Shown: positions 25,454 through 34,394, numbered from the stretch's first letter. The stretch: DNA of 64,000 nucleotides from Methanoculleus chikugoensis (GCF_019669965.1 NZ_AP019781.1:62001-126000); one strand, 5' to 3'. Numbers and translations are program-made. The notes: generated from the letters alone by a model not told the origin.

Positions 25454-26085
25454 CCGAACTCATCCTCTCCCTCGACGTCCTCGACCGGAAACGGGCGGTG
25501 AGCATCGCGGAGTCGTGTGCGCCCTATATCGACGCGATCAAGGTCGGCTACCCGCTCGTCCTCTCGGCCGGCCTCTCCATCGTCGAAGATCTCGCCGACC
25601 TCGCCCTCCCGCTCATCGCCGACTTCAAGGTCGCGGACATCCCGAACACCAACCGTCTCATCTGCGAAGCGGTCTTTGCCGCCGGCTTCGACGCCGTGAT
25701 CGCCCACGGGTTCGTGGGAGCCGATGCCGCAAGAACCTGCGTCGAGGTGGCGCACCGGCACAGCGGGGCGGCCTACATCGTCGCCGAGATGAGCCATCCC
25801 GGGGCGACCGAGTTCTTCCACGGCGGCGTGGCCGAACACCTCGCGGAACTCGCCGTCTCCTGCCGGGCCGACGGCATCATTGCTCCGGCAACCCGCCCGG
25901 ACCGGATATCCCGGCTCCGGGAGATCGTCGGCAGCAAGGCGATCTACTCGCCGGGCGTGGGGGCGCAGGGCGGCGACCTCGACACGGTGGCCCGGCTGGT
26001 CGACGGGGTCATCGTGGGAAGGAGCATCTACGAGGCGGAGAACCCGGGCGCCGAAGCCGAACGCTTCTCCCGCATCCGCCGGTGA
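25450..26085 (+). CDS. pyrF: Orotidine 5'-phosphate decarboxylase
   Basis: A 211-residue TIM-barrel enzyme making UMP from OMP, the last step of pyrimidine synthesis. The catalytic signature DFKVADIPNT (Lys and Asp network) is near residues 57-66. The phosphate-binding end SPGVGAQGGD and VDGVIVGRSIY are near 165-195. Length is normal for archaeal enzymes. The start overlaps the dys stop (ATGA), so it is translated with deoxyhypusine synthase. That pairing has no obvious biochemical logic and probably reflects shared growth control. Confidence 0.96.
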   Translation: MTELILSLDVLDRKRAVSIAESCAPYIDAIKVGYPLVLSAGLSIVEDLADLALPLIADFKVADIPNTNRLICEAVFAAGFDAVIAHGFVGADAARTCVEVAHRHSGAAYIVAEMSHPGATEFFHGGVAEHLAELAVSCRADGIIAPATRPDRISRLREIVGSKAIYSPGVGAQGGDLDTVARLVDGVIVGRSIYEAENPGAEAERFSRIRR

Positions 26086-26171
26086 TGAGTTCTCCGTTCT
26101 GATCCCCGTCAGGGGAGATGACGAACCCTATGAGTGATCTGAGGCGGATGCGGCCTATCCCGCATCTAAAG

Positions 26172-26182
26172 GGATATATATT
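26172..26182 (+). promoter_or_regulatory. TATA box of the NrdD-like/cbiZ operon
   Basis: GGATATATATTC lies 21-31 nt before ATG 26203 and no SD is present, so the transcript is leaderless by prediction. A small hairpin CCCC-GTCA-GGGG (26103-26114) after pyrF may help end the previous transcript. Confidence 0.6.
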
Positions 26183-26202
26183 CTCCCGCAGATACTGGTA
26201 TC

Positions 26203-26565
26203 ATGAACTGGAGTCCCGAACAACGTAAACTGGCAGAGAAATACCAGAGCCTCGATGAAATCCCCGCGGGAGAGCGGCGGTACAAGTGCCACACCTGCCA
26301 CTTCGTCGTGGACGAGAACCCCTGCCCTCACTGCGGCGAGACGTCGCTTGAGATCATGTGTCCGCTCGACCACTGCGACTGCCACCACTCCATCGTCGAG
26401 AGCATCGAGTACTGCCCGCTCTGCGGCAAGGCAATCTGTCCCGAGTGCGGGAGCCACGACGTCGTCCAGATCAGCAGGGTCACCGGTTACCTCCAGGACG
26501 TTGCGGGATGGAACGCGGGCAAGCAGCAGGAACTGAAAGACCGGGTCCATTACTCCGTCGTATGA
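26203..26565 (+). CDS. Free-standing zinc-binding protein resembling the C-terminus of anaerobic ribonucleotide reductase
   Basis: A 120-residue Cys-rich protein. The first half has CHTCH and CPHCG pairs. The second half has CPLCGKAICPECGSHDVVQI followed by RVTGYLQDVAGWNAGKQQE, which is the end of class III ribonucleotide reductase NrdD (zinc site plus the radical-site tail SRVTGYL..GWN.GK..E). No catalytic barrel is present here, so it is either a detached NrdD tail or a paralogue with another role. The glycyl-radical motif RVCGY is here RVTGY, so no radical site is expected. Its stop overlaps the cbiZ start. Confidence 0.75.
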   Translation: MNWSPEQRKLAEKYQSLDEIPAGERRYKCHTCHFVVDENPCPHCGETSLEIMCPLDHCDCHHSIVESIEYCPLCGKAICPECGSHDVVQISRVTGYLQDVAGWNAGKQQELKDRVHYSVV

Positions 26566-27446
26566 GATATTTCGTCAGGGAAGACACTCTTTTTCTTCGC
26601 GGCCGATTCAGAGCAGTGAGCACCGGGGTTCGCGGTGGTATCGCCGACGTCACGACGGTCCTGAACCACACGGTGCCGCACGACTTCGAGGACGAACCGG
26701 GGCGTCACCTCGACCTTCTCACCGCCCGGCACGGCGTCTTCCGGGACTACTTCGGGCTCCTGACCGCTGTAGAGATGCATCACCTCTGCGTGCTCCAGTA
26801 CGACTTCGTCACGGTCTTCATCACCGCCGGGGTGACCAACCCGACGGCGCCCCCCACCGCCCCGCACACCATCAACATCATTGTCTACAGCAGGGAGGGG
26901 ATGGTTGATTCGGCGCTCCTCGAGACGATCGTCACCGCGACGGGAGCGAAGGCCCAGGCGCTCCACGATCTCGGCTACGACTTCCCCGGAACCACGACGG
27001 ATGCGGTCGTCGTCGCCTGCGAGCGCGACGCTCCCCAGGCAAACACCTACGCCGGAACCCTGACCGAGGTCGGCAGCAGGGTTCACGCGGCGGTTCTCCG
27101 CGGACTCCCGGAGGCCCTCGCGCGGCAGCAGGGCAGGGTCCGGCGGAGCGAACCGTCGTTCTTCATCTACAGCCGTTACGGCGGGGATCACTGGGTGGAG
27201 TGGCAGAAGGAGAACTGCCCCTACTACCCCTGCCACTTTCCGGGACAGCGGTGCGACTACTGTTACTGCCCCTGCTACCCCTGTGCGGACGAGGAACTCG
27301 GCGAATGGGTCGATAGTTCGAACGGCGGCAGGGTCTGGGGGTGTGCCGGCTGTACGCTCCTGCACGTCCCCGTGATTGCGGATTACCTGAAAAGAAATCC
27401 GGAGGCCGCTCTCGCCGAACTCAAGCGTCTCCGGGAAAAATTATAG
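26562..27446 (+). CDS. cbiZ: Adenosylcobinamide amidohydrolase CbiZ with C-terminal Cys-rich domain
   Basis: A 294-residue protein. The first about 215 residues form the CbiZ domain, which removes the aminopropanol tail of (adenosyl)cobinamide so that scavenged corrinoids can be rebuilt (GVTNPTAPPTAPHTINIIVY and the TTTDAVVVAC block). The C-terminal 70 residues are a Cys-rich small domain (CPYYPCHFPGQRCDYCYCPC, then CAGCTLLH) known as a fusion partner in methanogens, probably metal-binding. ATG 26562 overlaps the preceding stop. It fits a methanogen's high need for corrinoid cofactors and may work with the importer near 5 kb. Confidence 0.9.
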   Translation: MRYFVREDTLFLRGRFRAVSTGVRGGIADVTTVLNHTVPHDFEDEPGRHLDLLTARHGVFRDYFGLLTAVEMHHLCVLQYDFVTVFITAGVTNPTAPPTAPHTINIIVYSREGMVDSALLETIVTATGAKAQALHDLGYDFPGTTTDAVVVACERDAPQANTYAGTLTEVGSRVHAAVLRGLPEALARQQGRVRRSEPSFFIYSRYGGDHWVEWQKENCPYYPCHFPGQRCDYCYCPCYPCADEELGEWVDSSNGGRVWGCAGCTLLHVPVIADYLKRNPEAALAELKRLREKL

Positions 27447-27448
27447 GT

Positions 27449-27643
27449 TTACGCCTCGGCGACGCCGAGAGCGGAGAGCATCTCTTCGAGGGGGATGCCG
27501 TGCGCCTGGGCGGCTTCCCGGATCGTCTCGTTGTTTGCGATGGCGCAGCCAAGGCAACCCATGCCGAACCGGAAGAGTACCTGTGCCGATTCGGGCTTCT
27601 CCCGAAGGAGTTCCGCGATTGTACTGTTCGCAGTCAATGCCAT
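27449..27643 (-). CDS. DUF1858 domain protein
   Basis: A 64-residue protein covering the whole DUF1858 domain: TIAELLREKPESAQVLFRFGMGCLGCAIA, then a short helix ETIREAAQAHGI. The CLGC pair may bind a metal or cluster. Family members are often fused to hybrid-cluster or redox proteins, and the free form is common in anaerobes. Its start is supported by a TATA box (CGTATAAATAGG complement, 27664-27675) about 25 nt upstream, so it is leaderless. The stop converges on cbiZ with 2 nt between. The exact function is unknown. Confidence 0.85.
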   Translation of the reverse strand: MALTANSTIAELLREKPESAQVLFRFGMGCLGCAIANNETIREAAQAHGIPLEEMLSALGVAEA

Positions 27644-27666
27644 GCAGCTGATGTTGTCCTTGCCCC

Positions 27667-27675
27667 TATTTATAC
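27667..27675 (-). promoter_or_regulatory. TATA box of the DUF1858 gene
   Basis: The minus strand reads CGTATAAATAGG, and the start codon at 27643 coincides with the predicted transcription start. The gap between this gene and the RPA gene (27676-27882) holds no gene I can support. Confidence 0.6.
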
Positions 27676-27928
27676 GTTCAAGTGTCCGGCTCGGTCTCCT
27701 GCGACCTGCCCACAGGTGCCGACAACCCCACAGCGCCCGCAAACCCCGTCTTCCCGAACGGCAAGGGGGAAGGACGGTATCCGGATACGAGGGGTATTGC
27801 TGTGAACGCCCCCTTTCCCGGAACGGCTGCACCAGGAGACGTCCTGGTGCGTGTTTCCCGGTTACTTTCACATCGCGGGCCGAGTCTTAATACCCTCAAG
27901 AGGTGAAGTACAGACCGGAGATGTAAGT

Positions 27929-29155
27929 ATGAACCTATCAGAGGTAACAGAGAGAATCTCCCGGAAACTTGAAGCAAAAGGCGCACAGCCCGATCGGCAG
28001 AAGATCGAATCACGCCTCCGCCGTCTCGTCGAGGAGTTCGGCGTCAACGTCGACGAGGCCGAACGAACGGTGACGGGCGATCTCGCCCGCGAGTACAACG
28101 TCACCGGTATCGGAAGCTCCTCCACCGAGCTCCGCCCGATACACGAGATCGTCCCCGGCGAGTGGGTCACGATCGAGGGGAAGATCGTTGCCCTGACCCC
28201 GCCCGTCTCACCCTCGATCGCACAGACCGGGATCATCGCCGACTCGAGCGGCGCCATCCGTTTTGTGACCTGGGCCCGGGCGAACGCCCCCGCGATGGAG
28301 TATGGCCACTGGTACCGGCTCGAGTCCGCGGTCGTCGACGAGTACAAGGGTGCGCCGAACCTGAAGATCCACTCGGGCACCACGATCTCCCGGGTGGAGG
28401 AAGATACCCCGCTCCTCCCCTCGATCACGCCGATCGCCGAGCTGAAGCCCGGTGTCGGGAGCGTGCGGGCCAAGGTCGTCCAGGACTGGGACACCTCGCA
28501 CGACCGGATGCTCCAGACGGGGCTCCTCGGCGACGAGACCGGCACCATCAAGTTCGTCATCTGGAAGGGAGACGACAAGGATAAACTCGATCTCGATGCC
28601 GTCTACAACGTCTTTTACGCCACCGTCGACGAGTACAACGGCAGGCTCTCCCTCGCCCTGAACACCGCGATGTACATCGCCGACGAGGGCGATATCGAGG
28701 TCGGGCGAACCGAGACCGAGATCCGGGGAGCTCTCGTCCACATCGCCCCGGGCTCGGGCCTGATCAAGCGCTGCCCGGTCGAGGGCTGCAACCGGACGCT
28801 CTCCCGGCAGAACTACTGCCCGGTGCACGAGATCCAGCCCGAGTTCCGCTACGACCTCCGCTTAAAAGCGGTCCTGGACGACGGTATCCGCGCTAAAAAT
28901 GTCCTGATGCAGCGCGAGGTCGTCGAGGCCCTCACCGGAATCACCCTTGAAGAGGCCGTTTCTATCGCCGAGACGAACCCGCTCGGCATGGACGAGATCT
29001 TCTACCGGATCAGGAACACGGTGCTCGGGCGCTACTATACCTGCAGCGGGAGCGAGTTCGGCGGCAGGCTGCTCGTCAACTCCTGCACCCCGATCGTGTT
29101 TGAGCCCGCGGAACTGGCTGCACTCCTGAACCGCGCCGGGGGTGAGCCTGCATGA
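27929..29155 (+). CDS. rpa: Replication protein A (archaeal single-stranded DNA-binding protein, RPA41 type)
   Basis: A 408-residue protein with at least two OB folds that bind ssDNA: one from VPGEWVTIEGKIVAL near residue 70 and one from KPGVGSVRAKVVQDW near 180. A zinc-finger-like segment CPVEGCNRTLSRQNYCPVH lies near 285-305, followed by a C-terminal OB-like domain. It protects ssDNA in replication and repair. Start ATG 27929 has GGAGATG five bases upstream and TATA TCTTAATACCC at about 27884-27894. The next gene, its usual partner, overlaps by 4 nt. The zinc finger near the C-terminus is typical of euryarchaeal RPA. Confidence 0.93.
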   Translation: MNLSEVTERISRKLEAKGAQPDRQKIESRLRRLVEEFGVNVDEAERTVTGDLAREYNVTGIGSSSTELRPIHEIVPGEWVTIEGKIVALTPPVSPSIAQTGIIADSSGAIRFVTWARANAPAMEYGHWYRLESAVVDEYKGAPNLKIHSGTTISRVEEDTPLLPSITPIAELKPGVGSVRAKVVQDWDTSHDRMLQTGLLGDETGTIKFVIWKGDDKDKLDLDAVYNVFYATVDEYNGRLSLALNTAMYIADEGDIEVGRTETEIRGALVHIAPGSGLIKRCPVEGCNRTLSRQNYCPVHEIQPEFRYDLRLKAVLDDGIRAKNVLMQREVVEALTGITLEEAVSIAETNPLGMDEIFYRIRNTVLGRYYTCSGSEFGGRLLVNSCTPIVFEPAELAALLNRAGGEPA

Positions 29156-29718
29156 AGCCCCAGAGCACGTTCGAGCGCGAACCTGCACGGAGGGTCTTCG
29201 CATCCGAACTCCGCGAGACCCGCTACCAGTTCAAGGACGGCGACGACGAGAAGAGCCCGACCTACGTCATCCTCCCGAGCGGGATCCGGAGCAACCGGAT
29301 CTTCATCGTCGGGACGCTCACGGAGAAGCAGCGGCAGGGCGACCAGAACATCTTCTACCGGGGAAGAGTGGTCGACCCGACGGGCACCTTCTTCATCATG
29401 GCGGGCTCCTACCAGCCCGAGGCGATGCAACAGCTTGCCCGGATCGAGCCGCCCGCGTTCGTTGCCGTCGTCGGGAAACCGAACCTCTACACGACTCCGG
29501 AAGGGAACTGCCTGGTCTCGGTCCGCGTGGAGTCGATTGCGGTCGTGGACCGCGAGACCCGCGACCTCTGGGTGCTCGATACCGCCCGCGAGACCCTGGA
29601 CCGGCTCGACGCGTTCGGGACCACCGACGACTCGAAGAAGGCCCAGGAGGAGTACGGGACGCAGCCCGACCTCTACCGTAAGATCGTCTACGACGCTCTC
29701 TCCCAGGTGCAGTTGTAG
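29152..29718 (+). CDS. RPA-associated protein (COG3390 type)
   Basis: A 188-residue OB-fold protein (TYVILPSGIRSNRIFIVGTL, GRVVDPTGTFFIMAGSY) encoded directly after RPA and overlapping it by 4 nt. This is the conserved rpa-rpap pair of euryarchaea, in which the associated protein binds RPA specifically and is needed for full function in haloarchaea. It ends in a charged helical tail. Co-translation suggests a defined stoichiometry with RPA. Confidence 0.9.
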   Translation: MKPQSTFEREPARRVFASELRETRYQFKDGDDEKSPTYVILPSGIRSNRIFIVGTLTEKQRQGDQNIFYRGRVVDPTGTFFIMAGSYQPEAMQQLARIEPPAFVAVVGKPNLYTTPEGNCLVSVRVESIAVVDRETRDLWVLDTARETLDRLDAFGTTDDSKKAQEEYGTQPDLYRKIVYDALSQVQL

Positions 29719-29911
29719 AGACTCTACCTCCGAAAACTCTTTTTTTGCGGAACCGCCGCATTTCTCCCGGTAGCAACCTTCACGGTGCGATACCGGTGCA
29801 ATATCGTCCCCGGTTGTATTACCGCAGGGATCCACCCGGGCTTAAGGAAGATGCCTGGCGGGAGACCGGGAGGAGAGTCCCGACATACAAAAAATGGTGG
29901 GTATCGGCCTC

Positions 29912-31894
29912 TTACAGTCTGAAGACGAAGAGGTTCCAGAAGTTGACCCACCACGCCAGCATGAACAGTCCGATAACGACGATGCTGTAGTGCACCCGGT
30001 GCCATACGGACCAGTAGCGTCGCTTCCAGACCGGGATGGCAAAGGCGGCGGCCACAGCCGATAAGAGCACGGCAATGACCGGGACGGTCATGACTGCGCT
30101 CAGGGCAAGAGGAACCGTCAGATCTCGCACGTACGACTCGATGAGTGCCGTATCGCCCGTCACCGCCGGGAGGAGAACGAGCACGAAGACGACGAAGAGC
30201 AGGGAGGCCGCTCCGGCCACCAGGCGGGCATACACGGAGAGTGCCGTATCGCGTTCATCCCCGGTAGCACCGTAGACCCGCCGGAATACGGCCATGATCG
30301 GCCATACGAGAACTGTCAGGAGAATCGCGAGGCCGGTATTCTTCACGCCGTCGGTAAACGGTTCGATTGCATACCACGGTACCCGCTCGTACGCAAAGAA
30401 AGGCAGGTTTTCGTAACAGAGGAAGTCTACGGTGCCCTGCCCGTCCTCGCGAAAGACCAGATTCCCGTAAGATGTCGGCTGACCGCTCGATTGCGCAAAG
30501 ACACCGGGAGCAACCTCGCCATATTCGGAAGGAGGGCTTCCGCCCTGTGTAACCAACAGCGCCTTCTCTCCCTGTTCGATACTTATCTCGGGCCGCGAGA
30601 GATAGAACTCGAACGTTCTGTAGTTGTGACGTGTCGACTGGTAGGTCCCGGTGTATTTGCCGGCGGGCGTTCCGGGATCGTTTGCGGGCGCGGTGGATGC
30701 GGAGGCGGGGTAGAACCGATCGACAAACTCCGCCTGGAGATCGTATCTCGCTTTACTCCCTCCGACACTGTTGTAGGAGACGAAGAATCCTGTCCCCCTC
30801 TCCGGGATGATTGCAAGAAGAGAATGGAACGTATCCGTGTCGCCGCCATGCCCAATTATTCTCTCGTTGTTCAGGCGTGTCTCGTAAAACCCGAGGCACA
30901 TGCTGCTCACACGCGGGTCGTTGGAGAATGCCGGTGCATGCATGAGGGCGGCGGTCTCTTCCGAGAGGATCTCCGCACCATGCCAGGAACCGTTCTTCAT
31001 ATGGACGGCAAGGAATGCCGCCATGTCGTTTGCGGTGGAACTGATGGATCCGGCAGGACCGACGACACAGACAAAATCCGGTACGGCCTCGTTCGTCATT
31101 CCCATATAGTGGTAGCCGGAGGAGAGGTTCCGGGCCATCTCCGGGGGAAGCGTGTACGAGATGCTTGTTCTCGTCATGGAGAGCGGGGAGAGGATATGCT
31201 CGTTGAGGTACTGCTCAAAAGGTACGCCGGTAACGTCTTCGACGATGACCGCAGCGAGTGTTGCACCGTAATTTGAATACGAGGTGACCGTCCCGGGAGG
31301 GTATACCCTGGCGGGGATATTCTCTTCGCAGTATGTCCTGAACGGATAGAGTTCCTCTACGTCTGCAACGGTCATACGGATCTCCTGCTCTTCGAAACCC
31401 GCCGAATGCGTCATCAGGTGTCGCATGGTCACCGGATGTCCAGGGTACGTCTCCGGGATTGAGAAATCTGTCAGATACGTATTAATATCCGCATCCAGGT
31501 CGATCTTCCCTTCTTCTACCAGCTGCATGACACATGTCCAGGTGAAGAGCTTGGTGATCGACCCGATGTGAAAGAGCGTCGTTTCGGGATCGACGGGCGT
31601 TCTATTTGCAATATCGGAGTACCCGTATCCTCTGGAAAAGATCAACTCCCCGTCCTGTACGAAAGAAACCGTGGCACCCGGGATGTTGTACTTCGCCAGT
31701 CCCGCCGGCACGGCCTCATCAAAAAATGCTTCCACTTCCGCGCGATCTTCAGTCCCGCTCTCGAGAGAAGGTCCGGCATCGCTGGCGCTTGCCGGCGACC
31801 ATGCGATCAGGAATAGTGCAAGAACCAGGATCATACATCTATGGAAGATCCGGGGTCTCCCGGATCTGTGAACCTTTTGGCTCTCAGGATACAT
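29912..31894 (-). CDS. Serine hydrolase of the beta-lactamase/class C family with membrane C-terminus
   Basis: A 660-residue protein with an N-terminal signal peptide or anchor (MILVLALFLIAWSPASAS), then a penicillin-binding/esterase domain with the SxxK motif SITK near residue 98, YSNYG near 208 and a HGGDTDTFHS motif near 350. A domain of about 110 residues follows, and then four or so hydrophobic segments (from about 515) ending near the C-terminus. Related archaeal proteins are thought to be peptidases or esterases at the cell surface. Archaea lack murein, so it is unlikely to be a cell-wall enzyme. GC content seems lower than that of neighbours. Confidence 0.85.
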   Translation of the reverse strand: MYPESQKVHRSGRPRIFHRCMILVLALFLIAWSPASASDAGPSLESGTEDRAEVEAFFDEAVPAGLAKYNIPGATVSFVQDGELIFSRGYGYSDIANRTPVDPETTLFHIGSITKLFTWTCVMQLVEEGKIDLDADINTYLTDFSIPETYPGHPVTMRHLMTHSAGFEEQEIRMTVADVEELYPFRTYCEENIPARVYPPGTVTSYSNYGATLAAVIVEDVTGVPFEQYLNEHILSPLSMTRTSISYTLPPEMARNLSSGYHYMGMTNEAVPDFVCVVGPAGSISSTANDMAAFLAVHMKNGSWHGAEILSEETAALMHAPAFSNDPRVSSMCLGFYETRLNNERIIGHGGDTDTFHSLLAIIPERGTGFFVSYNSVGGSKARYDLQAEFVDRFYPASASTAPANDPGTPAGKYTGTYQSTRHNYRTFEFYLSRPEISIEQGEKALLVTQGGSPPSEYGEVAPGVFAQSSGQPTSYGNLVFREDGQGTVDFLCYENLPFFAYERVPWYAIEPFTDGVKNTGLAILLTVLVWPIMAVFRRVYGATGDERDTALSVYARLVAGAASLLFVVFVLVLLPAVTGDTALIESYVRDLTVPLALSAVMTVPVIAVLLSAVAAAFAIPVWKRRYWSVWHRVHYSIVVIGLFMLAWWVNFWNLFVFRL

Positions 31895-32249
31895 ATTATT
31901 CAGGTATAACCTTTTTGCACAATTTAGATTTGTTGAAACGATCTGAATGGGGGAAAACGCATCTTTTGCTTTTCGGGCCCTAAAAACTCCAATCGTGGAA
32001 AAAGTGTTCCATCCGTAAGCGGTTCTCTCAACACGGTATCGGCTCCGGAACGGCTTTTTGGGTGTCAGCTGCCCCGCGCTCCCGTGTGGTGGGATTCAGG
32101 ACTCTCTGATCGCGGTGAGAGCATCCAGCTCTGGACGGCGAGTTCAACGATACTCCTGAAGGCGCGGGGGTTCACGGCAGTCACCAGCCATCTCTGGCCG
32201 GAGAGATGGTTCGGCGTCCTCTCTGCCGACCGGGTGCCCTTCGACTACG
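31895..32249. other. AT-richer intergenic region between hydrolase and recombinase genes
   Basis: Near 31911-31919 the minus strand has TATA GGTTATACC, correctly placed for a leaderless start at 31894. The remaining 300 nt contain no recognisable gene, RNA or repeat. Short open frames on both strands here lack SD sites and family features. The lower GC of the first 150 nt differs from the surroundings. Confidence 0.4.
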
Positions 32250-32888
32250 TCACTCCTCCGGCTCCTTCCGGGCTCCCTTCCACTCCCCCTTCAGTTCGGG
32301 GTAGTCCGCGAGGATCTTGCTGACCGTGCTCCTGCTGACGTCGAACATCCGACAGATCTGGCTGATGCTCGTCCCGGCCTGCCGCACCGTGAGGAGAGCC
32401 TCGACCTGCCCCTCGTTGAGCGCCCTCGGCCTCCCGATGGGGCGCCCATTATCCTTCTTCGTCTTCTTCGAGACGGCCGGGGCGGCTTTCCGGGCACTCT
32501 CGCGGTACTGCTCCATGTACTCGATGAAGTTGCCGATCGCCGCCCTTCTCTGCTCCGGATCGTCCCGGGACCCGAAGAAATCGTTGTTCACGCAGTAGAC
32601 GGTGTACTGTTCGTTTAAGGTCTTAAGCGCGGCAAGCCCGGCGTCCAGGTCCCTCGCGAGGCCCGCAAGGTCGTAGATGATGATGTCAGGACAATTATTG
32701 GCGCTGCAATACTCCAGCATCGCCGCAAAGCCCTTCCGTTTCTCCGGGGGCGTTGCGTTTGCCCGGTGGTCGTGGAAGATTTCAACAATCTGAAACCGGT
32801 ATTTGCAAAAATCCTCTACTTCCTCCTTTTGTGCTGCGAAATCCCCCTTCTTTCTCGTATTCAAATATGCCACAGCATCTCTTTTCAT
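32250..32888 (-). CDS. Serine-recombinase-like DNA-binding protein, probably catalytically inactive
   Basis: A 212-residue protein with a resolvase-like N-terminal domain (about 1-115) and a C-terminal Hin-type helix-turn-helix (GRPRALNEGQVEALLTVRQA, then SISQICRMFDVSRSTVSKIL). The active-site segment reads VAYLNTRKKG where active enzymes have (I/V)xYxRxST, so the nucleophilic serine and first arginine are absent. The later arginine motif LDRLxR is LAGLAR. It may act as a regulator. ATG 32888 is chosen because the TATA TAATATATAC (32911-32920, minus) places transcription start next to it; the longer open frame lies in the promoter. Confidence 0.8.
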   Translation of the reverse strand: MKRDAVAYLNTRKKGDFAAQKEEVEDFCKYRFQIVEIFHDHRANATPPEKRKGFAAMLEYCSANNCPDIIIYDLAGLARDLDAGLAALKTLNEQYTVYCVNNDFFGSRDDPEQRRAAIGNFIEYMEQYRESARKAAPAVSKKTKKDNGRPIGRPRALNEGQVEALLTVRQAGTSISQICRMFDVSRSTVSKILADYPELKGEWKGARKEPEE

Positions 32889-33055
32889 CCGATTATGATG
32901 CCGTACAATCGTATATATTATTTTTGAAAACACACGCGCCATGCCGATCTGCGGCACAGCCGGAGAACCCGGGCACGTTAGGGGCAATGTGCTAAAATGT
33001 CCCGGGGAATACTTTTCAGGCGGTAGATGCTGCAGGCTCGAAAAAAAGGTGAATA
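32889..33055 (-). promoter_or_regulatory. Promoter of the recombinase-like gene and intergenic spacer
   Basis: TATA TAATATATAC lies at 32911-32920 on the minus strand, predicting a leaderless mRNA. The rest of the spacer up to ribB shows nothing else. Confidence 0.55.
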
Positions 33056-33733
33056 TTACTCCTGCTGCTTCAGGGACTCCCACCGGTCGAGAACCTGTTT
33101 CCCCTCGACAAAGACGAGCCCGTGCTTCCTCGCATACTCCATCGCACCCTCCTTCGAGAGAGCGAACCCCGTCTCGTCGTCCAGCATCTCGCAGATCGTG
33201 ACCGCCGGGGTGATATCGGCCATGCCGGCAAGCGCGATCGAGAGCTCGGTCTGCCCCCGCCGCTCGTCGAGGAGCCGGTCGGCGGCCCGGAGAAGCGCCA
33301 TGTGCCCCGGCGTCCGGAAGTGCGCCGCAAAGTCGTGCCCGCCGCCGTTGAGCGACTTCTTCACCTCGTCCGCGATGGCGGTGACCGTCAGCGCCCGGTC
33401 GCGGTCCGTCACCCCGGTATAGGTCTCGCGGTGGTTCACCCAGAGGGAGAACGAAGAGTGGTTCTTCGGGTCGTACGGAACCTCCCCGTCCCGCTCAACG
33501 AGGCTGCAGGCCCGCAGGACTTCGTGCGCAAACGGGAGGCCGAGCCTCTTTGCAGCCACGGGGTGGACCGCCGTGCAGATCAGCCCGCCGCCGTCTTTGC
33601 GCATCTGCCGGATGTGGGCGGGCGTGACGGCGTCCGACCGGATCGCGAAATCCGTCTCCCGCTCGCGGTCGTCAAAGTCGTATAACAGGACAAATTCGCC
33701 CCTCGCGAGGGCCTGTATGGCTGCATCAATCAT
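33056..33733 (-). CDS. ribB: 3,4-dihydroxy-2-butanone 4-phosphate synthase
   Basis: A 225-residue enzyme that turns ribulose 5-phosphate into the four-carbon riboflavin precursor. Signatures are DFDDRERETDF near residue 25, a GGGLICTAV block, TVTAIADEV and FRTPGHMALLRA with RRGQTELSIALA. ATG 33733 overlaps the ribK stop by 8 nt and is preferred over the longer reading from 33751. It shares an operon with ribK on the minus strand, joining two flavin-biosynthesis steps. The metal and substrate residues (Glu27, Asp28 region, and the His in PGH) are present. Confidence 0.93.
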   Translation of the reverse strand: MIDAAIQALARGEFVLLYDFDDRERETDFAIRSDAVTPAHIRQMRKDGGGLICTAVHPVAAKRLGLPFAHEVLRACSLVERDGEVPYDPKNHSSFSLWVNHRETYTGVTDRDRALTVTAIADEVKKSLNGGGHDFAAHFRTPGHMALLRAADRLLDERRGQTELSIALAGMADITPAVTICEMLDDETGFALSKEGAMEYARKHGLVFVEGKQVLDRWESLKQQE

Positions 33734-34394
33734 GGGTAATCTCCACCTCAATCGTATCGTTATCGTTCAGGTTCAGGGATTTGCGGAGTTCGCACCCGGC
33801 GATGACCTCGATGGTATCTTCCGGGTAGTGGGTGCGGGAGGGCTCGACGATCGCGCATCTCTGCCCCCTGATCCGGCAGGGGATCACCTTGGCACCGCCG
33901 AACGTCCGCTCATCGGCAGTAAACCCGGGGATCTCGATCCATCCGGCGTGATCGAGCTGGTTACGAACCACGATGCTCGCCGCATCGAGCCGGATGTTCA
34001 GGGTTCCGGGGAAGGGTTCGAACCCGAGACAACTGCCGAACTGCTCCTTGTAATGTGGAATGCTCATGTAGTAGCGGCCCTCCCCGAGCCCGCTGATCAC
34101 GGTTCCGGTCAGGGTGTACCGCCTCTGATCCGGGTTGAAGATCCGGACGTAATCCGCATACTCCCGCTTCAGCGCCTGCTCGCCCTCGCGGGTGACGGCG
34201 ACGTACTGGCCGTCGGGCTTCATCGTTCGGGCGACGAACTGCTGCCGCTCAAGCGCGATCAGCCGCCGTGAGGCGGTCTGAGGGCTGATACCCAGTTCGT
34301 TTCCGAGCGACTGCGACGAGAGCCATATCGGGCCCCGGCACCCGCCGAGCAGGGCAATTGTCTTCAAGGACTGCAGATCTTCCGCTTCAACCAT
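33726..34394 (-). CDS. ribK: CTP-dependent riboflavin kinase with N-terminal winged helix
   Basis: A 222-residue protein with an HTH domain (about 1-90; SSQSLGNELGISPQTASRRL) and the archaeal DUF120 kinase domain from about 92 (TGTVISGLGEGRYYMSI, PFPGTLNIRLD). It makes FMN using CTP. The HTH suggests self-regulation, as proposed for this archaeal fusion. ATG 34394 is preferred over 34415 because the TATA GTATATAG (34416-34424, minus) places transcription start at about 34395, giving a leaderless mRNA. It overlaps ribB downstream. Confidence 0.93.
   Translation of the reverse strand: MVEAEDLQSLKTIALLGGCRGPIWLSSQSLGNELGISPQTASRRLIALERQQFVARTMKPDGQYVAVTREGEQALKREYADYVRIFNPDQRRYTLTGTVISGLGEGRYYMSIPHYKEQFGSCLGFEPFPGTLNIRLDAASIVVRNQLDHAGWIEIPGFTADERTFGGAKVIPCRIRGQRCAIVEPSRTHYPEDTIEVIAGCELRKSLNLNDNDTIEVEITHD

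Noticed and set aside
32084-32323. 79-residue frame in the hydrolase-recombinase gap
   Set aside because: No SD or TATA at the right distance; it runs antisense into the recombinase gene and shows no family pattern.
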